From Acidobacteria bacterium UBA2990 (GTDB taxonomy: Bacteria > Acidobacteriota > Vicinamibacteria > Vicinamibacterales > UBA8438), in contig DEAE01000031.1 in assembly GCA_002347025.1 (NCBI GenBank), forward strand, positions 114,941 through 178,940: a stretch of 64,000 bases of DNA, read 5' to 3'. Shown here piece by piece: positions 28,488 through 37,610 of the stretch (position 1 is the first letter of the stretch; each line of letters starts with the position of its first letter). Under the pieces are notes generated by a model, which worked only from the letters and a program-made list of their open reading frames with translations, did not search any database and was not told where the DNA came from. The position numbers and the translations under genes were made by a program.

Positions 28488-28991
28488 ATGTCCAGCCCAA
28501 CTCAGCCGCCTGCAGCTCAGCACACTTGCCCCGGGAGTAGCCCCCTTCTCCTCTATTCTGTCTTTCTTGCTGCTATTCTCCTCCTGTCGACGACCGGCTG
28601 TGGGGGGAGTGCCTCCAGCTCTGGCGTAGCTCCATCTTCTATCTCCTCTCCGGTCGCACCGTCCAGCCCGTCTCTCACAGGCAACTGGACAGGCACCTCA
28701 AAACCAGTAAACGGCACAACTAGTTCTGTGACCATGCAGCTGAGTGCTAGTGCCTCAACAGTGACCGGGTCTTGGACCAGCACAGCCAGTGACAACAACA
28801 CATTTTCAGGACCTCTAGCAGGCAACATCTCTGGTGGAAGCAGCCTCTCACTTGACTTAGAAACAACAGACAAAACACTCTGTCCCTACACCGTAACCGC
28901 TACATTTACCGATGCAACCCTCGAGGGCACCTGGGTTACTCATAGCTGCACGACTACAACTAGTGGCTCACTGACGATGGCCAAACAGTAG
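28488..28991 (+). CDS. Putative Ser/Thr-rich lipoprotein
   Basis: 167 residues. A hydrophobic segment (LLLYSVFLAAILLLS) ends in TTGC, a usable lipobox with Cys38 as the likely lipidated residue, after a long N-terminal lead of about 20 residues. The mature part is very rich in Ser and Thr and has a small beta-barrel pattern (LTGNWTGTSKPVNG, VTMQLSASASTVTGSWTS, LEGTWVTHSC) related in style to the protein at 25580. Function is unknown. It starts 42 bases after the protease gene, without a visible ribosome site, and ends in a hairpin terminator. Confidence 0.7.
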   Translation: MSSPTQPPAAQHTCPGSSPLLLYSVFLAAILLLSTTGCGGSASSSGVAPSSISSPVAPSSPSLTGNWTGTSKPVNGTTSSVTMQLSASASTVTGSWTSTASDNNTFSGPLAGNISGGSSLSLDLETTDKTLCPYTVTATFTDATLEGTWVTHSCTTTTSGSLTMAKQ

Positions 28992-29018
28992 GAGCCACGG
29001 CTCACAGTAGCCTGGCTC
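28992..29018 (+). terminator. Hairpin terminator immediately after the lipoprotein stop
   Basis: Arms GAGCCA and TGGCTC plus an inner GGCT/AGCC stem make ten base pairs with a single bulged C and a six-base loop (CACAGT), starting on the base after the TAG. The gene beyond is convergent, so it may serve as a terminator for the plus strand and possibly for both. Confidence 0.6.
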
Positions 29019-29162
29019 TATTCAACCAACGGCACGGCCTTCCCACTGTTCTACTAAGGCAACTAGACTCCGACGAATGTCGGCCACAATTCAACAGTTC
29101 CAGTTTCGTCTCACCAAAACAGACCACTTCCTCAAGTCGCCGCACGGACAAATCACGGGTAA

Positions 29163-30884
29163 TCAGAGCTGAGGCTGTCTCTCGTGATAATCGGTTGCTG
29201 CCTGAAACGCATCTGCCAACAACAGGATCTCTGAGTCACCGAAGAGTTTGCCCGTGAGGTGCAACCCGGTAGGTGAGCCTTGGGAAAAGCCGTTGGGTAA
29301 ACTGATAACCGGGTGCCCAGTGCGGTTGGTCAAGGCTTGATTACTTCCGATGAACAGATCGAGATCCCTCATACTCTCATCCATCTGTTCCATCGCCCTC
29401 ATACGAAGGCGGTTACCTTGGATGAACTCCACAGCGGGAATGAAACGCGCTGATCGAATCTCATTCGGCCGGCGACTTTGTTCGGGGCCTTCCTCCACCC
29501 GGGTGAGCAGACCGGTTCGTGTCACATCATCGAAGGCAGCCGCTGTTTCCGCATACCGCATGAAATCGATCGCTTCGATGGGTACCTCAGGGAGGTCGAA
29601 CGGCACCACCTCGACACCAAGGGAGCGAATCACCCCCAGCGCTCTTTCATTATTCTGACGAACCTGCCGTCGCCGGCTGCCACTTGTTGGGTCTTCCGGG
29701 TTTTCCAAGATCTCACCTTCAAACACGCTACGCAGGTAGCCAACACGCAACTTTGTTACATCGACCGTTGCGTCCCAGTTAAATGGCACGTCGAGCAGCG
29801 TGTTGTCCTTGCCGTCTGGTCCGTAGATCGCATTGAGCACAAGAGCGCAATCTTCAGCTGACCGACACATAGGGCCAATCGTGTCCTGAGTCCAGACCAG
29901 AGCCATAGCTCCGTAGCGACTTACTCTTCCGAACGTCGGCCGCAGGCCGGTGACGCCGTTTCGGGTGGACGGAAGGATGATGGACCCTCCGGTGTCAGTC
30001 CCAATCGAAAAACCGACCAGACCAGCTGCCGTGGCAGAGCCGGGACCAGCGGAGGACCCCGAGGCATCCTGCTCCGTGTTCCACGGGTTTCGGGTCAGCC
30101 CACCAAACCACCGGGCCGAAACCGCTAATGCCCCAGTCGACAGTTTGGCGATCAGAATCGCGCCGGCTTCAGACAGCTTACTGAAGACCGTTGAGTCAAG
30201 GTCGATAGTACGATCCGCATAGGGAGACATGCCCCAGGTCGTCTTGGTCCCTCGTACGGCCAACAGGTCTTTTGCTCCCCAGGGGATACCGTGCAGGGGC
30301 CCACGATATAGGCCGTCGGCGATCTCATCGTCTGCTCGTTGCGCCTGTCGAAGTGCAAGCTCTTCTGTCAGAGTGACGACCACGTGCAGCCTCGGGTCAT
30401 ACTGTTTGAGACGCGCGAGATACAACTTGGTCAGCTCGGATGGCTTAACTTGCCGATTCTCGATGAGCTTGGCCAGATGGGTCACAGGCAGGAACGCCAG
30501 ATCGTCATCGGAGGCCGGCCTCGAAACGTCGAATTCCCGACGCTGCAGTGGTCGGCGTTCGCTTGGGAGAGTTTTCCCCGGAGGAACGGGATTGAAGACA
30601 AAAGCTGGCTGGGTATCATTGGCAAGATTGGCGATTTGCAGCGTGTCGAACGCCGGGATCGGGCTACGCGCACCGTTCAGGTGTTCGACGATTCGTTCCC
30701 GTTCCTGTCGTGTGAAGGATAATCCGGCAATCGCCTGAGCAGCCTCGATCATCTCAAGGGTGATGGTATCGGCGTCCTGCGCCACTGCCGCGAGCGCACC
30801 AGGCATGAGCGTCGATCCCAGACCAGCAGCCGAGAAGCCGGCAAGAAACCGGCGGCGGTTTACCGCGAGTTGTTGTTGATCCAT
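29163..30884 (-). CDS. Tat-exported amidase, amidase-signature family
   Basis: 573 residues from the ATG at 30884 (AAGG upstream), preferred over an in-frame ATG at 30914 without a site. A Tat signal (NRRRFLAGFSAAGL) is followed by a helical region and the amidase-signature core: Lys205 in WGAKDLL, cis-Ser near 277 in ASGSSAGPGS and nucleophile Ser301 in TDTGGSIILPS. It is the second amidase of this superfamily in the window but differs in export route and sequence from the one at 1-1425. Substrates in the family range from aliphatic amides to peptide amides. It diverges from the metalloprotease gene across 250 bases. Confidence 0.9.
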   Translation of the reverse strand: MDQQQLAVNRRRFLAGFSAAGLGSTLMPGALAAVAQDADTITLEMIEAAQAIAGLSFTRQERERIVEHLNGARSPIPAFDTLQIANLANDTQPAFVFNPVPPGKTLPSERRPLQRREFDVSRPASDDDLAFLPVTHLAKLIENRQVKPSELTKLYLARLKQYDPRLHVVVTLTEELALRQAQRADDEIADGLYRGPLHGIPWGAKDLLAVRGTKTTWGMSPYADRTIDLDSTVFSKLSEAGAILIAKLSTGALAVSARWFGGLTRNPWNTEQDASGSSAGPGSATAAGLVGFSIGTDTGGSIILPSTRNGVTGLRPTFGRVSRYGAMALVWTQDTIGPMCRSAEDCALVLNAIYGPDGKDNTLLDVPFNWDATVDVTKLRVGYLRSVFEGEILENPEDPTSGSRRRQVRQNNERALGVIRSLGVEVVPFDLPEVPIEAIDFMRYAETAAAFDDVTRTGLLTRVEEGPEQSRRPNEIRSARFIPAVEFIQGNRLRMRAMEQMDESMRDLDLFIGSNQALTNRTGHPVISLPNGFSQGSPTGLHLTGKLFGDSEILLLADAFQAATDYHERQPQL

Positions 30885-31136
30885 TGGGGCCTTTCGAAAG
30901 TTCGGTATAGACATTAGCTAGGGCTCGTTGGCAGGAATGCGATACGACGGGTTGCCACTTCCAGGGCACGGACGCCCCACGAACGGACGAGGTTGGCTGA
31001 TCTGAAGTAGGGCACACTGACTTTCCCACTTCAGTCAACCGAGCAGCGATGTCATCGAATATAAATGCCAGAGGTAATCTATAGGGTCGATAATATCCCC
31101 AGATTTTCGGCCAGACAACCTTCAGGAGGTTTCGAC

Positions 31137-33668
31137 ATGCATGCAACGCTACCAGCCTCACACCTGGTTCCCATCATTCGCACTCTGCTGGTTGCAGTGA
31201 TTTCGATTCTGCTCGCGGGCACCTCCTCGCCGGCCGTTGCACAAGAGCGTCCGACCATCGCCGAGAAGACTAGGGGCATGCAGAAACTCGATGGTCTCGT
31301 CCCTCTATACTGGGACCACAGCGCCGGTACGCTCTGGATGGAGATCACGCGATTCGACAGCGAACTGCTCTACATCCGTTCTCTCGCCGCCGGGGTTGGC
31401 TCGAATGACATCGGACTCGACCGTGGAGAGATCGGTGCCTCGGCTGTGGTGCGCTTCGAGCGCGTAGGGCCGAAAGTACTCATGGTCCAGCCTAACCAGC
31501 GATTCCGAGTCGAGAGTAACAATCCAGATGAGATCCGGGCACTAGAGGAAGCGTTTGCAACCTCGGTGCTCTGGGGCTTCACGATCAAAGCTGAAACCGA
31601 CGGGGCCGTATTGGTTGACATCACTCCATTCCTGCTCCGCGATGCCCACGGTGTGGCCGACCAGCTACCTGGAGCCTACGGGCTCGACAAGACCCGCAGC
31701 GCGGTATATCTGCCACGAACCAAGGGTTTCCCTCGCAACACCGAGCTCGAAGCAACGTTGACCTTCACTGGACATGCAGGAGGAAGCGGGCCGGGGTTTG
31801 GCCGAGGCTCACTCCAAAACGTCGTGCCGGCACCGCAGGCCGTCACCGTGCGTCAGCATCATTCTTTCGTTGAACTACCTGATGATGGCTACACCCCACG
31901 TGCCTATGACCCACGCGCAGGCTATGGAAACATAAGCTACAACGACTACAGCGTCCCGCTCGGTGAGCCGATGACCAAGCGCTTTCTACGTCGCCACCGC
32001 CTCGTCAAACGTGACCCGACGGAACCCATCAGCGAGGCGGTCGAGCCGATCATCTACCACCTCGACCGAGGCACACCCGAGCCGGTGCGTTCGGCATTGC
32101 TCGAGGGCGCACGATGGTGGGACCAAGCATTCGAGGCCGCAGGCTATCGCAACGCCTTCGAGGTCAGGATGATGCCTGAGGGCGCGGATAACCTCGACGT
32201 CCGTTACAACGTTATCCAGTGGGTTCATCGTTCCACTCGGGGATGGAGTTACGGTAATTCGGTGACCGACCCACGTACTGGAGAGATCATCAAGGGGCAC
32301 GTAACACTCGGGTCGTTGCGTGTACGACAGGATTACCTGCTGGCAGAAGGTCTGCTGTCCCCCTATCTGGACGGCGACGAAGAGCCGACCGAGCTGTCCG
32401 ACATGGCTCTGGCGCGAATTCGCCAACTGTCGGCCCATGAAGTAGGACACACCCTCGGCCTAGGACATAACTACTACGCGAGCTCGCAGGGGCGGATCTC
32501 GGTCATGGACTATCCGCATCCCCTCGTGACAGTCAACCAAGACGGCCAATTCGATCTGTCAGATGCCTATGACGTCGGTATCGGGGCGTGGGATAAGGTA
32601 GCAATCACCTATGGCTATGAAGACTTTGCCCAAAGCGTGAATCAGCCGGAGGCACTCGACACCGTGTTGGCCGATGCCTGGGCTGAGGACATCCGCTACA
32701 TGACGGGACAGGACACTAATGCCAACCCGCGGGTCCACATCTGGGCTAACGGCACTGACCCCGGAGCGGAACTGCTTCGGATGATGGATGTGCGTCGCGC
32801 AGCGCTGCAACGCTTCGGGGAGAGCGCCATTAAGAATGGCACACCGCTCGCGCTTCTCGAAGAGGCGCTCGTACCACTGTTTCTACATCACCGATTTCAG
32901 ATCGACGCCGCGGCCTCGGCCCTCGGTGGGCTCAACTACGTCTACGCATTCAGAGGCGACGGACGAGAACCGGTCAACGCCGTCTCGGCCGCCGACCAAA
33001 GGGCGGCCTTGACCGCCCTGATGCGGACACTTCAAGCGAACGAGCTGACAATTCCCGAATCAGTTCTTGCTCTGATTCCGCCACGCCCGGCTGGGTTTGA
33101 GCAGCATCGTGAGCTCTTCCCTCGCTTCACCGGCTCGATGTTCGACCGCATCACCCCGGCAATTGTCGTCGCTGACCTCACCCTCTCCAACATCTTTCAA
33201 CCCGCACGGGCGGCCAGATTGGTCGAACAACACGCTCTTGATGCCACTGTGCCCGGTCTTGCTGAAGTTGTCGAGACGGTACTCGAAGCCACCTTCGATA
33301 CCGCCTCATCCAACGGATACGAATCGGAGCTCCAACGTGCAGTTCAGCGGGTGGTCGTAGACCGCCTTATACAGCTCGGGTCGGTAGCCCCCATGGCACA
33401 GGTCAGGGCTCTATCAGCCTATTGGCTGGAGGATCTGGCGCAGCGTGTCGAAGCCTCAGCGGAGTTCACCGGACTTGAAGGGGTAGCAGAGCGCGCACAT
33501 CTCGCCGCACTCCGTCGCGACATCCGGCGCTATCTCGACCGCCCCGGAGGGATCCCCGAACCACTAGCACTGCCTATGGCACCTCCGGGTAGCCCGATCG
33601 GCGATCCGGGTTTAGGCTGGCTAGGGGAACCTTACTGCTCCCAACCGTTTATCCATACCGGACGGTAA
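31137..33668 (+). CDS. Exported zinc metalloprotease, DUF5117/DUF5118 type
   Basis: 843 residues from the ATG at 31137, preceded by AGGAGG; the frame opens earlier (31065) but without a site or signal. The signal peptide ends SPAVAQ. The N-terminal part carries the DUF5118/DUF5117 beta region (GLVPLYWDHSAGTLWMEI, YLPRTKGFPRNTELEATLTF). The catalytic domain has H434-E435-x-x-H438 and the third ligand H444 in HEVGHTLGLGHN, the extended metzincin motif, with a following SVMDYPHP Met-turn. A long helical C-terminus follows. Such proteases are exported and of unknown substrate. The family is frequent in Acidobacteriota and Bacteroidota. Confidence 0.92.
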   Translation: MHATLPASHLVPIIRTLLVAVISILLAGTSSPAVAQERPTIAEKTRGMQKLDGLVPLYWDHSAGTLWMEITRFDSELLYIRSLAAGVGSNDIGLDRGEIGASAVVRFERVGPKVLMVQPNQRFRVESNNPDEIRALEEAFATSVLWGFTIKAETDGAVLVDITPFLLRDAHGVADQLPGAYGLDKTRSAVYLPRTKGFPRNTELEATLTFTGHAGGSGPGFGRGSLQNVVPAPQAVTVRQHHSFVELPDDGYTPRAYDPRAGYGNISYNDYSVPLGEPMTKRFLRRHRLVKRDPTEPISEAVEPIIYHLDRGTPEPVRSALLEGARWWDQAFEAAGYRNAFEVRMMPEGADNLDVRYNVIQWVHRSTRGWSYGNSVTDPRTGEIIKGHVTLGSLRVRQDYLLAEGLLSPYLDGDEEPTELSDMALARIRQLSAHEVGHTLGLGHNYYASSQGRISVMDYPHPLVTVNQDGQFDLSDAYDVGIGAWDKVAITYGYEDFAQSVNQPEALDTVLADAWAEDIRYMTGQDTNANPRVHIWANGTDPGAELLRMMDVRRAALQRFGESAIKNGTPLALLEEALVPLFLHHRFQIDAAASALGGLNYVYAFRGDGREPVNAVSAADQRAALTALMRTLQANELTIPESVLALIPPRPAGFEQHRELFPRFTGSMFDRITPAIVVADLTLSNIFQPARAARLVEQHALDATVPGLAEVVETVLEATFDTASSNGYESELQRAVQRVVVDRLIQLGSVAPMAQVRALSAYWLEDLAQRVEASAEFTGLEGVAERAHLAALRRDIRRYLDRPGGIPEPLALPMAPPGSPIGDPGLGWLGEPYCSQPFIHTGR

Positions 33669-33955
33669 GAATAGACGAGTCCAGACTCACTTTGAGCTTC
33701 CAAGGAGAGATGCCTTCAGTGGCCTCGCTGCGGGCATCCTCGTGTCTATCGGGAAACCAGCTTAATGGCTTCCCTGATGGTCTTTGCGAACAAAGCACAC
33801 ACTTCAGTTCGGGAAGCGGTTGGCGTCTGAGTAGACGGTGAATTCGAGTAGGCCGCTTGGACCATGGACAACCCGGTCAATCCGATATAGAGTGAATTTT
33901 CCCTAAAGTGGGTGATCAGAGATCTCGTTGAACCAGACTCAGGAGAAACGCAACC

Positions 33956-34630
33956 ATGAACAAGAATCGAGCCCTGCTCACAGTTATTGCAACTGTCAGT
34001 GTATTGGCCCTAACCGGACTCCCGCTCGTTGCCCAACAACAGGACGACGAGCCTCCAGCGATGGGCTTCTTTGTCACCAGCGTCGGTATCGGCGATGGAG
34101 CTAATCTGGGTGGGCTGGCAGGCGCAGATGCACATTGTCAGGCGCTCGCCGGGGCCGCTGGCGCCGGAGACCGCACCTGGCGAGCCTACCTCAGCACACA
34201 GGGCGCTGGCGCGGTCAACGCCCGTGACCGGATCGGGGCCGGCCCCTGGGCAAATGCGAATGGCCTCATCATGGCTACCAACGTATCCAGTCTGCACCAC
34301 GACAACTCGAACTTCAACTGGGAGCATTCGCTGGATGAGAACGGCGAGCAGTTTCCTTCCCGCATCGACGGTGATCCCGACTTCACAGAACACGACGTCC
34401 TGACCGGCACACAAATCGTCGGCACTGCCTATGAGGGGAACGAAGACCGCACGTGTAGCAACTGGACCAGCAATGACGAGGGAAGTGCCATGCTCGGCCA
34501 TGCCGACCGTTACTCCTTCACGACCCCGGGTTCACCCTGGAATACCGCCCACCCGTCGCGGAGCTGCTCACAGCCAGACTTGGTCGCGACCGGAGGGGCC
34601 GGCCGGTTCTACTGCTTCGCGACTGACTGA
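33956..34630 (+). CDS. Secreted lectin-like protein (DUF1554-like fold)
   Basis: 224 residues with a signal peptide (LLTVIATVSVLALTGLPLVAQ). The mature protein reads FFVTSVGIGDGANLGGLAGADAHCQALA and continues with TWRAYLST, the conserved start of a secreted family related to DUF1554 and to the collagenase-NC10/endostatin C-type-lectin-like fold. Cysteines pair as in that fold (AHC, RTCSNW, SRSCSQ, RFYCFATD at the end). Probable extracellular or periplasmic binding protein; the ligand is unknown. AGGAGA precedes the ATG and a strong hairpin follows the stop. Confidence 0.75.
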   Translation: MNKNRALLTVIATVSVLALTGLPLVAQQQDDEPPAMGFFVTSVGIGDGANLGGLAGADAHCQALAGAAGAGDRTWRAYLSTQGAGAVNARDRIGAGPWANANGLIMATNVSSLHHDNSNFNWEHSLDENGEQFPSRIDGDPDFTEHDVLTGTQIVGTAYEGNEDRTCSNWTSNDEGSAMLGHADRYSFTTPGSPWNTAHPSRSCSQPDLVATGGAGRFYCFATD

Positions 34631-34686
34631 TCAGTTGAAACCGAGCCACACGGGCATTAGTTTTAGTCTTTCCACCGCATTTCGTG

Positions 34687-34710
34687 GACGGGTCCCCTCG
34701 GGGGCCCGTC
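34687..34710 (+). terminator. Strong hairpin terminator
   Basis: Ten base pairs (GACGGGTCCC with GGGGCCCGTC, one T-G pair) around the tetraloop CTCG, 56 bases past the stop of the lectin-like gene and followed by a short pyrimidine tract. It separates that gene from the sirtuin gene. Confidence 0.7.
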
Positions 34711-34784
34711 AGTTCCCCTTTAAGCCCCCATCCTACCAGGTAGCTCTTGCGGCACCGGGCAACAAGACGACACAATCGTGAGCA

Positions 34785-35537
34785 ATGACCCTCACTCACC
34801 TGCTCAGAAACGCCTCCCACATCCTGGTGTTTACCGGAGCAGGCATCTCGACGAACAGCGGCATCCGTGATTTCCGTGGTCCAACGGGTGTCTGGACGGA
34901 GCGGCAACCTGTCTATTTCGATGATTTCATGACCTCAGAGGGCGCACGTATCGAGTACTGGGACCAGAAGTGCCAAGCCTGGCCCTCCTTTCGTGATGCA
35001 GAGCCCAATGCCGTCCATACCTCAGTGGCCGATCTCGAGCGGGCCGACAGGCTTGCGATGGTCGTCACGCAGAACATTGACGGGCTACACAGTCTCGGCG
35101 GGACCTCCTCAGAACGCCTTGTCGAGTTGCATGGCACGAATACCGCCGTCGAATGCATGAGCTGTCATGCCCGGAGCGATCCTGACCCTCACGTCAAGTA
35201 TTTTTTGGAAATAGGCACACCGCCGGTGTGCGACTGTGGCGGCTATCTAAAACCAGCCACGATCAGCTTCGGTCAAAATCTCGATCCGGAGGAACTGGAG
35301 CGAGCCGCGGCCGCAGTTCAAGAGACGGACCTCGTTGTAGCGTTGGGGTCGACACTGTCGGTCTACCCTGCGTCGGGTTTTCCACTAGCGGCTGCGGCGC
35401 GCGGTGTGCCCTACGTCGTGGTCAACCGCGGCGCCACGGACCACGATGGTCACGCCGCTGTAACGTTACGGCTGGAAGGAGACGTAGTGGACTTGTTCCC
35501 ACCAGCCGTCGCTGAAGCGTTAGCGACAGCAGGATGA
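34785..35537 (+). CDS. cobB: NAD-dependent protein deacylase, sirtuin (Sir2/CobB)
   Basis: 250 residues, no signal, cytoplasmic. The sirtuin hallmarks are present: NAD-binding GAGIS at 18-22 with GIRDFRG, QNIDGLH at 96-102, catalytic His116 in ELHGT, a zinc ribbon of two pairs, C124-C127 and C149-C151, and the late GSTLSVYPA. The usual FGE after the ribbon is FGQ here. Sirtuins remove acyl groups from lysine using NAD, regulating central metabolism such as acetyl-CoA synthetase. Residues that separate deacetylase from desuccinylase action (Tyr and Arg after GIRDFRG) are not obvious. It is the only clear regulator of metabolism in the window. Confidence 0.9.
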   Translation: MTLTHLLRNASHILVFTGAGISTNSGIRDFRGPTGVWTERQPVYFDDFMTSEGARIEYWDQKCQAWPSFRDAEPNAVHTSVADLERADRLAMVVTQNIDGLHSLGGTSSERLVELHGTNTAVECMSCHARSDPDPHVKYFLEIGTPPVCDCGGYLKPATISFGQNLDPEELERAAAAVQETDLVVALGSTLSVYPASGFPLAAAARGVPYVVVNRGATDHDGHAAVTLRLEGDVVDLFPPAVAEALATAG

Positions 35538-35677
35538 TCTGACATGGATGTCAGCCAAGGGGAAAAACTCTCAACACATCCACGTTGAAACGCTCGTCCA
35601 CCCACGATACTCTGAGCCTAAAATCGATGATACCTTAGTCCGAGACGGTTAACAGTTTCTTGGTTAGGAGATACATC

Positions 35678-37387
35678 ATGGATGCACTATTTCGCGCTCC
35701 ACTGGCTCTTCTATCGATCATGACCGCAGCTTTGTCACTCCTGACGGAGCCCGTGACAGGACAAACACAAAATCCCGATGCCTTCGTGCCGGTCACTAAC
35801 GAAATACTCCAAGACCCCTCACCAAACGATTGGGTCAACTGGCGTCGCACCCTCGATGGATGGGGATACAGCCCTCTCTCCCAGATCAACACCGCCAACG
35901 TGCATGAGCTACAACTGGTCTGGGCCTGGCAACTAGACACAGGTGTGAGCCGACCGACGCCCCTCGTCTACGGTGGCCTAATGTTTATCCCAAACCCCGG
36001 CAATAGCGTCCACGCGCTTGACGCTACCACCGGAGAACTGGTGTGGCAATTCACCCGTGAACCAGAAGATCGGTCCGATCCCAATGATGCTCTGAACCCT
36101 GCCGGTCGTCCCGCGCGCGGGAGTCGATCGATAGCAATGTATGGCAGGAACATCTATCTCAATACTTCTGACGCCCACATCGTCGCTATCGATGCCCAGA
36201 CCGGCCGCCTCGCATGGGACCATGAAGTGGCAGACTACACACTCGGATACACCTACACCAGCGGACCAATAGTGGCAAACGGCAACATTGTGTCTGGCAT
36301 GACTGGCTGTCAGAACTATAAAGATGACGTCTGCTTCATATCAGCGCATGATCCCAATACCGGGGACGAAGTATGGAGAACATCCACCATCGCCCAACCC
36401 GGCGAACCAGGTGGAGATTCTTGGGGGGACCTCCCATTAGTTTTTCGGGCGGGTGGCGACTCATGGATTCCTGGCAGTTATGACCAACGGACGAATCTTA
36501 CCTACTGGTCAACCTCTCAGGCCAAACCATGGGCCCGCGTGTCAAGAAAGACCGACGGGGATGCGTTGTACACCAACAGCGTACTTGCTCTCGATGCGAC
36601 CAGTGGCGAGCTCGCTTGGTACTACCAATTCACCCCAGGAGAGACCCATGACCTGGACGATGTGTTCGAAAGCGTACTGATCGACCGAGATGGGCGACGT
36701 TCGCTCTTCAAAATGGGAAAGCTGGGCATTCTCTGGGAACTGGACCGCACGACTGGCGAGTTTATAGCCGCGCACGACCTAGGTTATCAGAACGTACTCG
36801 ATGTCGATTTACAATCTGGGCAAGTAACCTATCGTCCAGACATGATTCCAGTTGCCGACGTGGAGCTTGAGTTTTGTCCGGACCTATTGGGCGTCCGAAA
36901 CTGGCGAGCAAGTGCCTATCACCCCACAACGGAAGCGCTATATATTCCTACCCACCCAACGTGTGTCACAGGCATGTTCACCGAATTAGAACAGAACGAA
37001 GGCAATAACTATTACGCAGACCGTGGGTTCCTCCAGCGAGAGAGCAAACCTCATCCAGCGATGGGAGATGACCGCGGGCAGCTCATCGCGATGGATATCG
37101 CCAGCGGTAACATCATATGGAAGCACCCAATGCGCACCCGCCCACTTGCCGCGGCCCTCACAATGGCCGGTGGACTCGTTGTGGGGGCCGACACGGACCG
37201 CAACCTCTACTTCCACGACGCCGAAGACGGTGAGGTTTTGTTTCAGACAAGACTGCCTGCATCCGTGCAGGGGTTTCCAATTTCATACGGCGTGAACGGC
37301 AGACAGTACGTGGCAGCCCCTGTCGGAGGAAATCGCTCCAACGCGGTCTATGTCTTCGCGCTGCCAGAACAACTATCGGACCGCTAG
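35678..37387 (+). CDS. PQQ-dependent alcohol dehydrogenase-like quinoprotein
   Basis: 569 residues from the ATG at 35678 (AGGAGA upstream; an in-frame TTG at 35660 overlaps it). Signal peptide, then a propeller with NWRRTLDGWGYSPLSQI, GELVWQF, GRLAWDH and GNIIWKH. The catalytic region reads THDLDDVFE with D325 and D327, aligning with the DYDGVNE of lanthanide-type methanol dehydrogenases. It has no haem domain, so it needs a separate cytochrome. It resembles the propeller of the protein at 15031-17220 closely (shared AQSKPW/SQAKPW and TGCQ or DGCS blocks) and is probably its paralogue. Substrate unknown, likely an alcohol or aldehyde. Confidence 0.88.
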   Translation: MDALFRAPLALLSIMTAALSLLTEPVTGQTQNPDAFVPVTNEILQDPSPNDWVNWRRTLDGWGYSPLSQINTANVHELQLVWAWQLDTGVSRPTPLVYGGLMFIPNPGNSVHALDATTGELVWQFTREPEDRSDPNDALNPAGRPARGSRSIAMYGRNIYLNTSDAHIVAIDAQTGRLAWDHEVADYTLGYTYTSGPIVANGNIVSGMTGCQNYKDDVCFISAHDPNTGDEVWRTSTIAQPGEPGGDSWGDLPLVFRAGGDSWIPGSYDQRTNLTYWSTSQAKPWARVSRKTDGDALYTNSVLALDATSGELAWYYQFTPGETHDLDDVFESVLIDRDGRRSLFKMGKLGILWELDRTTGEFIAAHDLGYQNVLDVDLQSGQVTYRPDMIPVADVELEFCPDLLGVRNWRASAYHPTTEALYIPTHPTCVTGMFTELEQNEGNNYYADRGFLQRESKPHPAMGDDRGQLIAMDIASGNIIWKHPMRTRPLAAALTMAGGLVVGADTDRNLYFHDAEDGEVLFQTRLPASVQGFPISYGVNGRQYVAAPVGGNRSNAVYVFALPEQLSDR

Positions 37388-37610
37388 GTCGTCGCGGCAC
37401 CAACTGTCTGCTGACTTCTTGCAAGGTGTGGATATCAGATCAGATGCCATACCGACTGCGGACCTGCTCTTAGAAGCTCAGGGGCGGTGCTTGCGTTTGT
37501 GGCCAACCAGCCGTCTACCGATATAATCCAATTAGCTTGAGGTCTAGCACCCTCAGTTCTAGGGCCCACCTCGGGCGCTACAACATCACCAGCATACATT
37601 GAGTTCAAAA

